This document shows positions 32,420 through 43,696 of a stretch of DNA of 64,000 bases, one piece after another. The first letter of the stretch is position 1. Every line of letters begins with the position of its first letter. This DNA is from Papio anubis (lineage: Eukaryota; Chordata; Mammalia; Primates; Cercopithecidae): assembly GCF_008728515.1 (NCBI RefSeq), contig NC_044978.1, positions 149,106,262 through 149,170,261 on the forward strand, read 5' to 3'. Under the pieces are notes generated by a model. That model was not told the origin of the DNA. It did not search any database and saw nothing but the letters and a program-made list of their open reading frames with translations. A program made the position numbers and the translations under genes.

Positions 32420-32727
32420 TTGTTTGTGTTTGAGACAGAGTCTCGCTCTGTAGCCCAGGCTGGAATGCAGTGGTGTGATCTCGGCTCACTGCACCCTCTG
32501 CCTCCTGGGTCCTGGTTCAAGCAATTCTCCTGCCTCAGCCTCATGAGTAGCTGGGATTACAGGCATGCGCCACCATGCCCAGCTAATTTTTTTGTGTTTT
32601 TAGTATTCTACTATAAATGGGGTTTCACCATGTTGGCCAGGCTGGTCTTGAACTCCTGACCTCGTGATCCACTTGTCTAAGCCTTCCAAAGTGCTGGGAT
32701 TACAGGCGTGAGCCACTGCACCCAGCC
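32420..32727 (-). mobile_element. Alu (AluS type), antisense, at the tail of an L1
   Basis: TTTGAGACAGAGTCTCGCTCTG through GAGCCACTGCACCCAGCC. It abuts the T-rich tail of the antisense L1 that follows. Internal oddities are a TCCTGG duplication near 32507 and a TATTCTACTATAAATGG segment in place of TAGAGATGG. Confidence 0.93.
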
Positions 32728-35647
32728 ATTTGCTTTTTTTATATATAATTGCAACTTTTATTTTAGATTCAGGGCATACATGTGCAGGTTACCTGACTGT
32801 ATTGAATGATGCTGAGGTTTGGGATATGACTGATCCCATCACCCAGGTGCTCAGCATAGTATCCAATAGTTTTTCAACCCTTGCCCCCTCCCTCATTCCC
32901 TGTGCCACTGATGGCAGCATGTGTGTGTGGCTGAGTAGTCCCCAATTTCTATAGTTGCCATCTTTATGTCCATGGGTACCCAATTTTGGTTCCCACTTAC
33001 AAGTGAGAACATGTGGTAATTGGTTTTCTGTTCCTGAGTTAATTCACTTAGGAAATGGCCTCCAGCTTCATCCGTGTTGCTACAAAGAACAAAATTTCAT
33101 TCTTTTCTATGGCTGTGTAGTATTCCATGGAGTTTATGTGCCACATTTTCTTTATCCAATCCACTAGACATGGACACTGGACATCTAGATTGATTCTTTG
33201 CTATTGTGCTGTGATGAACCTGTGAGTGCATGTGTCTTTTTGGTAGAAAGACGTATTATTATTTTTTGTTTTGATATATACCCAATCATGAAATTGCTGG
33301 GTTGAATGGTGGTTCTAAGTTCTTTCAGAAATCTCCAAACTACTTTTCACACAGTGGCTGTACTAATTTACATTTCCACCAACAATGTATAATCATTCCC
33401 TTTTCCCTACTGTCTCACCAGAATCTGTTGTTTTTTGAGTTTTTAATAATAGTCATCCTGACTAGTGTGAGATGGTATCTCATTGTGGTTTTGATTTGCA
33501 TTCCTCTGATGATTAGTGTTGATAAGCATTTCTTTCATACGTTTGTGGGCCGCTTCTATGTCTTCTTTTGAGAAGTGTCTGTTCATATCTTTTGCCCATT
33601 TTTTAATGGGCTTATTTTTTTGCTCATTCCATTGTTTAAGTTCCTTATAGATTCCAGATATTAGACATTGGTCAGATGCATAGTTTTTGAACATTTTCTC
33701 CCATTCTGTACATTGTCTGGTTACTCTGTTAATAGTTTCTTTTGCTGCGCAGAAGCTCTTTAGTTTTATTAGGTACCACTTGTCAATTTTTGTTTGTGTT
33801 ACAGTTGTTTTTGAGGACTTGGTAATAAATTATTTCCCAAGGCCGATGTCCAGAATGATATTTCCTACGTTTTCTTCTGGGATTATTACAGTTTGAGGTC
33901 TTACATTTAAACCTTTAATCCATCTTGAGTTAATTTTTGTATATAGTGAAGGACAGGGGTCTAATTTCATTCTTCTCCATATGGCTAGACAGCTATCCCA
34001 ATATAATTTATTGAATAGAAAATCTTTCCCCATTGTTTATTTTTGTCAACTTTGTCAAAGATCAGATGGCTGTAGGTGTGCAGCTTTATTTCTGGGTTCT
34101 CCACTTTGTTCTATTCATCTATGTGTCTGTTTTTGTACCAGCACCATGCTGTTTGAGTTACTGTAGCCTTATAGCATAGTTTGAAGTTGGATAATGTGAT
34201 GCTTCCAGCCTTGTTCTTTTTGGTTACCGTTGCTTTGGCTATGCACACTCTTTTTTGGTTCCATATAAATTTTAGAATAGTTTTTTCTAGTTCCGTGAAA
34301 AATGACACTGGTAGTTTGATAGAAATAGCATTAAATATATAGATTGCTTTGGGCAGAATGAACCTTTTAATGAATTGATTCTTCCAATCCAGAGTATGGA
34401 ATGTTTTTCCATTTGTTTGTGTCATCTGTTATTTCTTTTGGTAGTGTTTTGTAATTCTCCTTGTAGAGATTTTTCACTTCCTTGGTTAGATGTGTTCCTA
34501 GGTATTTTGATTTTTTTTGTGGTTATCATAAATAGAATAGCATTCTTGATTTATTTGGCTTTCAGCTTGAACGTTATGGGTGTATAGAAATGTTACTCAT
34601 TTTTGTACACAGATTTTGTATCCTGAAACTTTACTGAAATTGTTTATCAGTTCTGGGAGCCCTTTGGAAGAGTCTTTATGATTTCCTAGGTATAGAATCA
34701 CATCATACATTAAGAGACAGTTTCACTTCTTCTTTTCCTATTTTGATGCCTTTTATTTTCTTCTCTTGCCTGATTGCCCTAGCTAGCACTTCTGGTACTG
34801 TGTTGAATAGGAGTGGTGAGAGTGGGTATTCTTATATTGTTCCAGTACTTAAGGGAAATATTTCCAGTTCTTGCCCATTCAGCATGATGTTGGCTGTGAG
34901 TCTGTCATAGATGGCTCTTATTATTTCGAGGTATATTCCTTCAATGTCTTGTTTTTACTGAGGGTTATCATGAAGGACTGTTTATTGAAAACTTTTTCCA
35001 TGTCTATGGAGATGATCATATGGTTTTTGTTTTTAACCCTGTTTATGTGGGTGTGTCACATTTATTGGTTTGCATATGTTGAACCAACCTTGTATCCCAG
35101 AAATTAAACCAACTTGATCATGGTGACTTAACTTTTTGATGTGCTGTTGGATCTGGTTTACTAGTATTTTGTTGAGGATTTTTGCATCTATGTTCATCAG
35201 GAATATTTGTCTGTAGTTTTCTTTTTTCATTGTGTCTTTGCCAGGTTTTGTCTTTTGCCAGGTATCAAGGTGATGCTGGTTTTTAAGAATGAGTTGGGGA
35301 GCAGTTCCTTCTCAAGTTTTTGGAATAGTTTCACTATAATAGGTATCAGCTCTGCTTTGTGTATCTGGTAGAATTTGTCTGTGAATGTATCTGGTTCTGA
35401 GCCTTTTTTTTTTTTTTTGGTTGGTAGATTTATTACTGATTCAGGTTTGGACCTCAATATTGGTTTGCTTAGGGTTTCAATTTCTTCCTGGTTCAATATT
35501 GGGAGATTGTGTTTCCAGGAATTTGTCCATTTCCTCTAGATTTTCTAGTTTGTGTGCATAGGTGTGTTTATAATAGTCCCTGAGGATCTTCTGTATTTCT
35601 CTGGGATCGGTTGTAATATCACCTTTGTTGTTTCTGATTGAAGTCAC
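32728..35647 (-). mobile_element. 5'-truncated L1 (older L1PA/L1PB-type), antisense, defective
   Basis: From the 3' tail (TATTTTAGATTCAGGGCATAC) back through the 3' UTR and much of ORF2, ending near the reverse-transcriptase region at GTTTCTGATTG. Reading frames are broken by stops and shifts, leaving fragments up to about 100 codons such as 35033-35230 (HHDQVGLISGIQGWFNICKP) and 34111-34425. CTACTTTTGT (32410-32419) and CTACTTCTGT (35648-35657) look like its target duplication, with the Alu inserted later at its tail. Confidence 0.92.
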
Positions 35648-35657
35648 CTACTTCTGT

Positions 35658-36379
35658 CAACTTCTGACAAGAGGCAGGCCTGTATTCAGGGTCCAGGATC
35701 AATGCTCAAACTCTGTAAGCAATTCTTTTGGGTACTCCACATTTGGAGCAATGACAAGAAAACCCCCTCTTCCCTATAAATAGGCACCGTGGAGAAGGAT
35801 GGGGATGAGATAATGAGAGAATTAGCATCACATGACCTCTGCTGTCTCCAAAAGGCCATACTCCTCTCCCGCTACAAAAGGATTTTCTATGGAGTAGGGA
35901 ATGCGACAAGTAGGTGTGGGAGATTCTGTTGAACATTCCACATTTTGCAAAGGCTGAAGCAATTTTTTACACCTAAAAGGTGATGAAGATGATTTTGTTA
36001 CTCAGCTGTGAGTTGTCTCCCTGCTAGGGGCAGCCCTGGTCAGAATCCCTCCTTGGGGATAGGTAAAGCTTTTAGTCCGTAAATGTGATCAAATTCATAT
36101 CTAGAAAAATAAAATAAATATGTACCATATGTATTTTACAACTGTTACATTTTATTAATATACACATAATAATGAATTAAAATCCTTTAACATTTGATTG
36201 TCTGAATGAAGCCTTAATACTTTTTTCATTATTATTGGCATTTTCAAAGGGAAAAATTATAATAGCACATAAATGCCTAATATACATGAAAACTTTTTAT
36301 TCTCATTTGAAAATAACTTAAGTCACAGTTTAAGTTATTTGGTCTAAAATTACTGGTTGTTAGCCTTTTACGGGTTTAC
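35658..36379. other. Intronic sequence, nothing recognised
   Basis: Contains a CCTATAAATAGG motif near 35774 that looks like a TATA box. No transcript evidence is available, so no promoter is called. Confidence 0.4.
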
Positions 36380-36590
36380 AAAGAATTCATATATATATCA
36401 TCACATTTGGTCCCCACAACAACCCTTTGAAATTGATTCAAGATTTGCTTTTAGTTTATTATTATTTTCCCATATTTATAGATGTGATCATTAAAGCACA
36501 ATTAAGTTAGTGACTTGTCTCCTGAGAACCAGGGCTCTTACTTGATTATAAAATGAAAATTCTGGGCTCTTCCCACTGTACTTGCCTCTC
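36380..36590 (-). repeat. MIR, antisense, decayed
   Basis: CACATTTGGTCCCCACAACAACC, TTATTATTATTTTCCCATATTTATAG, TTAGTGACTTGTCTCCTGAG follow antisense MIR order. Confidence 0.6.
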
Positions 36591-37849
36591 TCTACACATG
36601 TATTCAAATGTTGTTCTTCTCGGTAAGATATGTATGCTTTACAATATGTCTCCCAAGCTAGTCCTTTGAGAGCAGGACCAGACACATTCCAGGCCCCCTC
36701 ACTCTAGCACCCTCATCTCTTTGTGGTCAAAAACATGTGTGTAAAACAGCTGTCCAGAATTACAGCACAGCTTGCATGTCAGTAGAACCTCGGGCCACTA
36801 TCTAAATGACAACTTTTAGGGAGATTGAAGTCGAAAAAGGCCAAGCACGAACAATACTGAAGACCAAGTTCCCTTTGGAACTTAATTAAACACTCAATTC
36901 CCTGAGTGTTTAAAAGGAAAGCTTCATTCTATCCTTAATTTATTTGGATCTAACATAAAGGCTAAAGTCTGTGAAGCCTTTGAAGATACAAAAACACTTA
37001 TTTTTTTTTTTTTTTCCATTCAGCAGTGGTGAATTTCCTTGCCAAAGACTTCAGCATTAGGGGAAGTATTATGCTAAGCTCTGCATCCCACAGGGGTCAT
37101 CATGACTTCCAGAAATATCCACAAGGGAGCACTGGGTGAGGAAACTGGAGCTAAAAAGTAACACACACACGCCAGTTGTTACCATAGTTACAACAGGAAA
37201 GGCCATAAAAGGTGTACTTTTATTTTGTTTCTATAAGCAGTGAGTTATAAGCCCTGTGTGATTCAGGATCACTGGGGTGAATAATCCTAGCTCTATCTGT
37301 AGGGTTTTGTCATGGTTTCCCTGAGTTTAAACATGTAACAGGGCAGCAGAAGAAGGGATAAATGATTTGTGTATGCTCAATAAAGATGTTACTACCGTTC
37401 TATCAGCTAACCTTTGCTCTTATAACCTGCATAAACTTGCAGTCTTTATTTATTCTCCTACCAGCAAATTACTGGAATTCAGAGTCATGTCTAATTTTAG
37501 TTAGCTTAGGGATGGCACTCGCCAGGGTTATAAAAGGGGGAGAACATCTCTGTCATTCCTGAATTTCCGAGCCTGGATTATGGTAAAGCTGTGGAGATCA
37601 CAGTAATTGAGATTTCCCAGGCCACTCCCATAGTGGGTTATGCTTCCCAAATCTGGCTTTCTAAGCATGATGGAATCTGGCCTAACCTGTCTTCCAATAT
37701 TTGAGTCTGTTCTATAGCACCCCTGTCAGAGTGGTTTGTGTTCTTCCCTTTGATAAAAACTTTTTTCGTGATGCGTCACTACAGTTTGAGCCAGGTGATT
37801 TGATCTTTAGACAGCTGTGATAGATAATAATGATACAATAAGAAACAAG
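36591..37849. other. Intronic sequence, nothing recognised
   Basis: T-rich run at about 37000-37016 and an ACACACAC run near 37161. No gene or family assigned. Confidence 0.4.
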
Positions 37850-38085
37850 CAACACTTTTTAATGGGTTACTATGTGTGAAATACTATAAAAGTGCCTGTA
37901 ATTTCATTTGATTCTCAGAATGACCCAATGAGGTAGATAACTATTATTATCACTTCCATTTTACAGACAAAAATCTAAGGCTTAGCAAAGTGAAGCAACT
38001 CCTGCAGCGCCGCACAGCTACGAAATGTCAGGTCAGAACCCAGGGAAACTGGATCCAAAAACCTGAGAGAAAGCTATATCCTTTA
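37850..38085 (-). repeat. MIR, antisense, well kept
   Basis: ATTTCATTTGATTCTCAGAATGACC, GAGGTAGATAACTATTATTATC, CATTTTACAGACAAAAATC and TCAGGTCAGAACCCAGGG give the antisense MIR order. Confidence 0.85.
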
Positions 38086-38289
38086 ACTTCTTCACCCAAA
38101 GCTGAAATCTGCTTCCTCGTTCTATCCTCCGATGACCCACGGAAAAAAAATCTCTCTCACTACTTGCTCTTCAGATACTTAACCCAACTTTCAGGCCTTT
38201 TTTTTTTTGCATTCTTTTCAGGCCACAGGACACTGTTTTCAGGTGTTCATTCCCCAAATCCCCTAAACCATGTATTTTTCTCATTTGGC

Positions 38290-39060
38290 TTATTGTAGTA
38301 GCTGTCTAAAGGTCTGGCTGCTCTGTCCCCTCTTCTTCACCCAGCTGCCAAGGCCATGCTGAAAATACAAGTCAAATCACCTCATTCCTCTGCTCAGAAC
38401 ACTTCTGCAGTTTTTCCTGTCACTCAAGGTAAAACCTTAAGTCAACTTGAAGATTATAGAATTGTCTTACTGAAATTACCTTTCCAAAATCGATGGTTCC
38501 CAATTATGCTGAGCCATAACAATAGTTTTCTTACTCTTAAAAATAAAAGATGACAAGGCCCCATGATATGTCCCCCACATCCCATGCCCTCATCCTATTC
38601 ATACTTGTTCCAGGCACAGAGGCCTGCTTGCTGTTCCCTGAACATGCCAACCTCTCTTCCTGAAATACCTGACTTGGAATATCCACACCTGGTTCTTTCC
38701 TGCCTCTCTTTCCATCTCCCCTTCAGAGTCACTTTATCAGCGAGGCCTTCTCTGACTGCTTTATCTTAAGTAGCAAATCTCTCCCCTTGCTGGTATTCTC
38801 TCTTTTCTTTCATCTCTCTATTTTTCTCCATAGCACTTATCACCATCTGACTTACTGTTTATCTTACTTATTTGGTTTTTGCCTGCCCTCTCCCCCTTCC
38901 ACCCACATTAGAATGTAAGCTCCAGGAAAGCAAAAAATTTTATCTTCTTAGTTCAGTTCTAAGGTTGAATCATAAGGAACTGGCCCACAAAATAACAATT
39001 TTGTATGAGTCAACCTACCATACCCCCAGCACTTAAGAGCTGCCCTTGGCACACAGTAGC
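38290..39060 (+). mobile_element. L2 (LINE-2), sense
   Basis: AGTCAAATCACCTCATTCCTCTGC, GGCCTGCTTGCTGTTCCCTGAAC, GCGAGGCCTTCTCTGACTGC, CATAGCACTTATCACCATCTGAC and AGAATGTAAGCTCCAGGAAAGC are successive hallmarks of the L2 3' region. Confidence 0.85.
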
Positions 39061-40093
39061 ACTCAAGTAGTTAGTGAGTAAACAACTTACCTATATATGG
39101 AATACTACAAACATTATACGATACAGCCTTTATACACTTTACTAGCCTGGGTAAGAAATTTACCATCAGCTGGCCAGATTTGTGATACCATCTCTGTAGG
39201 TCTTCCTGATCCTATGTGGAGCCAAATACAGATGGATATGCAAATAAATATTAAGAACACTTTTGCTGATATATTGAACCTAGTTTTTGACAGTACGATG
39301 TGATATTTTTTTCACAGCACTCACTAGTAATTTTAACACTCATCTGTCAGTCTTAGAGCAACCTATGTTCAAAAGGGCAACTTCCCTTATCGATTGGTAG
39401 GATCTGCTTGGATTCAAGGTTAAGTCTTTCTTAAGCTAAATTTTGCACAATCACCTGCCACAGTATGGCCTATTTATCTTTACTACCACTGTGCTTACAC
39501 AGAGGAGTGAGTATTCTTTAGAAAATAATGATGAATTAATAATAATGTTCCACTTGAAATCTCTCTGTTGATCTTTAGCTTATAATGAAGATGTAGCCGA
39601 AAATTATTGTAGAAACAAACTTTTTCACAGGGCACCATTTGCTACTGGTAGATGAGACACAGTAAGTATATTTGATTCACTTTAACAATGTTTCAGTCAT
39701 TTTGTTAAAAAATGCCAGGAATTCTAGTGTTAAGAAATAGAAGCACTATGATGGAATAGATTGTAGAATAAGATAAGAAAACCTAGGATAAAGACTGTAG
39801 GTCTGAAAGAGTAATCCTTATTGTTGATCACAAGGTGTTGTAGAAATTGTTATCAAACCCAAGTCATCCCTTTGATTACCATTTCAAATTATTCACCGTT
39901 AATTTGCAGCACTTCTTACGAAAAGTTGAAGCTTTTTGTTCTCACACACTGAGAGCCAGGAGACAGCTTAAAATGTTTAAACAGACATAAAAAAGCCTTT
40001 TCCCCCTTCATTTAAAAAGCCCCTTATGAATCACCAATCAGCAATAATTCTCACATTCATCTCAAAGTTAATATAAAGCATTAGTTTTTTTAT
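39061..40093. other. NWD2: NWD2 intron sequence downstream of the exon
   Basis: Single-copy-looking DNA directly downstream of the exon on the minus strand. No second exon or repeat was identified. Confidence 0.55.
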
Positions 40094-40099
40094 ACCCAC
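40094..40099 (-). other. NWD2: Splice donor of the NWD2 exon (GTGGGT)
   Basis: Minus-strand GTGGGT directly follows the valine codon GTT. It has the invariant GT and a G at +5. A second possible donor, GTATAA, lies six bases further on and would add two codons. The first is preferred because it keeps phase 0 and matches the remembered protein, in which valine is followed by glycine-leucine-leucine. Confidence 0.65.
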
Positions 40100-40216
40100 A
40101 ACAAAACATGGACCTGCAGAAGTTTTCAAGCAATCCTCCAGCAGCTTCATGCGGGTCTTCTGGAGCTCTGGGCTGTCCCAGTCATCTTCCTCCACTCCCC
40201 AGTACAGATCTATGAC
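40100..40216 (-). CDS. NWD2: Internal coding exon of NWD2 (39 codons, partial gene)
   Basis: Read on the minus strand from 40216 to 40100, this segment is open for 39 codons. It begins VIDLYWGVEEDDWDSPELQ, continues through TRMKLLEDCLKTSAG and ends PCFV. I recognise this as the N-terminal part of NWD2, a large STAND-type protein with a NACHT NTPase module followed by WD40 repeats. This block lies well before the NACHT domain, in the conserved region that related proteins such as NWD1 also carry. The splice sites fit: a pyrimidine-rich tract ending CCCCAG lies just before the exon, and GTGGGT follows its last codon. Both boundaries fall between codons (phase 0-0), so skipping the exon would keep the frame. 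From family memory, the next exon should begin with a GLLGEKYG-like stretch. I could not find that exon or the preceding one in the window, so both introns must be large. The function of NWD2 is poorly known and I infer nothing beyond the family. NWD1 is the main alternative, but its matching segment is less similar as I recall it. Confidence 0.85.
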
Positions 40217-40240
40217 CTGGGGACAAATGGATGAAGAGCA
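40217..40240 (-). other. NWD2: Splice acceptor of the NWD2 exon
   Basis: On the minus strand the sequence before the exon reads as a pyrimidine-rich stretch (CTCTTCATCCATTTGTCCCC) followed by AG at 40218-40217. This is a good 3' splice site and it fixes the first exon base at 40216. A branch point cannot be assigned with confidence by eye. Confidence 0.75.
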
Positions 40241-41993
40241 TTAATTTACCTGTGGGCTTTGTTCTTATCTACAATGTCAAGCTAATGTGACTTTTAACTT
40301 TTCTCTTTGCAGCACGTTTTCTCTTACAGAGGGGAGGTGATTTTTAAGATCCATTTAAAGAGATTTTTCATTCCATGATGGGCTGGGAATGAACCTTATA
40401 ATTTCTTATTTTGTTTCTGATTACACTGCTGACATGGGCCCAGAGAAAATGAAATGCTAACTGTTGAAGGTTTTGGAGTATGGGCTTTTGTTGTCTTGAA
40501 ATGGAAACAGAATTTTAAGGTTTGAAGCAGCTGGGATGAGGTTACCATAGTACTTGAGACAATTAAATCACCATATGTATATAATGTTACCATAAGTATT
40601 AACATGAGAAAGGAAAACCATAACAAATATTACTATATACTGATTGTAAGTCAAACACCTACATTTCTTAAAAAAAAAAAAGCCCTGTCATTATCACGCT
40701 TTATCATATGAGGAGAGATATTTTGCTTACGTCTGTTTTATCTGTAAGTAGTTCGGCTTTCATCAACATATATCTGAAAAACATGTACTGGCAAAAATGA
40801 AAGGTATGCCTCACAGAAAAGCGACGATAATAGGATCCTCTATCTCCCTACTTCAAAGACTGCTAAGGAAGATTCTGGCAGTCTATAACAAACTTTTACA
40901 AGTTCGCTCTTTGAAAAGTGCTATGGAGAGCATCCTGGGTTTCATTACCTTCACTCAACTGCTATCTGCATAAAGTAAATGTTCCCAGTTGTAGCTTTGA
41001 AAATTTCTTCTTTTCCTTTCCTTGCTTCCCACAAGCGGAAACAAGACCCTCCCTACTCTTTTCCTCCTGCTCGCACGGCATTTGGTGAGATGGAAGCTCA
41101 GAGTATGGGTCCTCCCTTTCGGCCCCAGCAGATCCTGGGGACTTTGTGTGCTTCCCATTTCTTGGCTATGGGTCCCCACAGATCTGGCTTGTTCCAGGTC
41201 TTTGTCTAAGTGCATTTGAGTGTTTAAGAAGGCTGATAGATAAATGGCAGCTCTTTAAAAAATATTCTCATGGCCCATTCCATGGGTTTCATCAGATAGG
41301 AAAATATCAGCATTTTGATTTTGGGGGCTCTATGCTTTAATCTATCTTACAAAGTTTAATCACACAATATGAAGAAAGGGGACATCAAAGAAGGTAACTT
41401 CATTAACCAATTTGACAGCCTCTAGCTGGGGCTACTTAAAAAGTAAAAATAAATGGGTAAAAATTAAATAATTCGGTTCCTCAAGTGCTCAGTAGCCCCA
41501 TACTGGTTCTCATGTTGGACAGAGGAGATACAGAGAATTTCACATCATAGTAAGTTCCACTGGACAGAGCTGTAAATTACTGAGCTTCAGAAGGGCACAG
41601 AAATCATCTAGTAATAAAAGAATAAACAGGGCTATAAAATAGTCTAATTTGTTAAATAATGGACAGCCCATAATTTGCAAAGGGTCATGTTTCCAGAAAA
41701 TGAAAAAATAAAGAAAATATTTATGGCTTATCTGTTGTTAATCTTTCTGGGTGTTTTCTATGCCACAGAGTACCTTTTGGTAAATTAATATCCTGCCACA
41801 CTAGGATTTGTTTCTAATGTTTTAGAATACAAAAGATGAACTTTTCCACCTCACCATCCTTGGGAAGGACATCCCAGAGCTGCTGCAAATGCTGAGAAAG
41901 TGTCTCCCTCAGTGGAAGCAGAATCCCCTTCACATGCTAATCTGGTCTCCTGTCCTGTGAAGGACAGTAATAGCCTTGGTAGAACAATGGGTT
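40241..41993. other. NWD2: NWD2 intron sequence upstream of the exon
   Basis: Single-copy-looking DNA before the exon on the minus strand. Overlapping open frames near 40955-41340 have no recognised homology. Confidence 0.55.
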
Positions 41994-42010
41994 AAGAAAA
42001 GCTGGTAAGT
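41994..42010. repeat. Left target-site duplication of the 5.8-kb L1
   Basis: AAGAAAAGCTGGTAAGT pairs with AAGCAAAGCTGGCAAGT at 47808-47824 (15 of 17 identical). Confidence 0.85.
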
Positions 42011-42609
42011 AGACTGCCTCTCTAGGTTCCTCCTCTCTAGGCAGGGTTTCTCTGAAAGAAAGGCAGCAGCCCCACTCAGGGACTTATAGATAAAACTCCC
42101 AACTCCCTGGGACAGAGTGCCTGGAGAAAGGGGCGGCAGTGGGCACAGCTTCAGCAGACTTAAATGTTCCTGCCTATCAGCTCTGAAGAGAGCAGCAGAT
42201 CTCGTAGCACAGAGCTCAAGCTCTGCTAAGGGACAGGCTGCCTCCTCAGGTCGGTCCCTGACCCCCATGCCTCCTGACTGGGAGACACCTCCCAGCAGGG
42301 TTGACAGACATCTCATACAGGAAAGCTCCGGCTTTCATCTGGTTGGTGCCCCTCCGCGAAGAAGCTTCCAGAGGAAGGAACAGGCAGCAATCTTTGCTGT
42401 TCTGCAGCCTCTGTTGGTGACACCCAGGCAGAAAGCATATGGAATGGACCTCCAGCAAACTCCAGGAGACCTGCAGCAGAGGGGCCTGAGTGTTGGAAGG
42501 AAAACTAACAAACAGAAAGGAATAGCATCAACATCACCAAAAAGGACGTCCACATACTCCATCCTAAGGTCACCAGCATCAAAGACCAAAGGTAGATAAA
42601 TCCATGAAG

Positions 42610-43629
42610 ATGAGGACAAAACCAGCGCAAAAAGCCTGAATATTCCAAAAACCGGAATGCCTCTTCTCCTCCAAAGGATCACAACTCCTTGCCAGCAAGG
42701 GAACAAAACTGGACGGAGAATGAGTTTGATGAATTGACAGAAGTAGGCTTCAGAAGATGGGTAATAACAAACTCCATCAAGCTAAAGGAGCATGTTCCAA
42801 CCCAATGCAAAAAAGCTAAGAATCTTGATAAAAAGTTACAGGAACTGCTAACTAGAATAACCAGTTTAGAAAAGAACATAAATGACTTGACAGAACTGAA
42901 AAACACAGCATGAGAACTTCGTGAAGCATACACAAGAATTAATAGCTGAATCAATCAAGCAGAAGAAAGGATATCAGAGATTGAAGATCAACTTAATGAA
43001 ATAAAGCACGAAGAAAAGATTAGAGAAAAAAGAATGAAAAGAAATGAACAAAGCCTCCAAGAAATATGGGGCTATGTGAAAAGACCAAACCTAAGTTTGA
43101 TTGGTGTATCTGAAAAGTGACGGGGAGAGTGCAACCAAGTTGGAAAACACTCTTCAGGATATTATCCAGGAGAACTTCCCCAACTGGTAAGACAGGCCAA
43201 TATTCAAATTCAGGAAATACAGAGAACACCATATAGAAACTCCTCGAGAAGAGAAACCCAAAGACACATAATCATCAGATTCACCAAGGTTGAAATGAAG
43301 GAAAAAATGTTAGGGAGCAGCCAGAGAGAAAGGGCGGGAAAGGGAAGCCCACTAGAATAACAGCAGATGTCTCTGTAGAAACCCTACAAGCCAGAAGAGT
43401 GTAGGGGCCAATATTCAACATTCTTAAAGAAAAGAATTTCCAACCCAGAATTTCATATCCAGCCAAACTAAGCTTCATAAGCAAAGGAGAAATAAAATCC
43501 TTTATGAACAAGCAAATGCTGAGAGATTTTGTCACCACCTGGCCTGCCTCACAAGAGTCCCTGAAGGAAGCACTAAATATGGAAAGGAAAAACCAGTACC
43601 AGCCACTGCAAAAATATACCAAATTGTAA
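42610..43629 (+). pseudogene. L1 ORF1 remnant (RNA-binding chaperone), disrupted
   Basis: The usual ORF1 start context is recognisable at 42610 (AAGATGAGGACAAAACC), but codon 10 is already a TGA stop. Downstream text still follows ORF1: the coiled-coil region (ITSLEKNINDLTELK, from the open stretch 42689-42913) and C-terminal sequence ending ATACCAAATTGTAA at 43629. Further stops and shifts occur, so no intact protein is possible. In active L1s this protein coats the element RNA. Confidence 0.85.
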
Positions 43630-43696
43630 AGACGATCGACACTATGAAGAAACTGTATCTATCAACCAATGGGCAAAATAACCAGCTAGCATCATA

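Noticed and set aside
35770..35785. TATA-like CCTATAAATAGG
   Set aside because: A single motif in AT-rich intron. No initiator, CpG cluster or transcript evidence supports a promoter.
37120..37135. CTCF-like CCACAAGGGAGCAC
   Set aside because: It misses two core positions, too weak to list as a site.
42117..42599. A 160-codon open frame on the plus strand
   Set aside because: It lies in the L1 5' UTR just before the ORF1 remnant and is non-coding L1 sequence that happens to be open.
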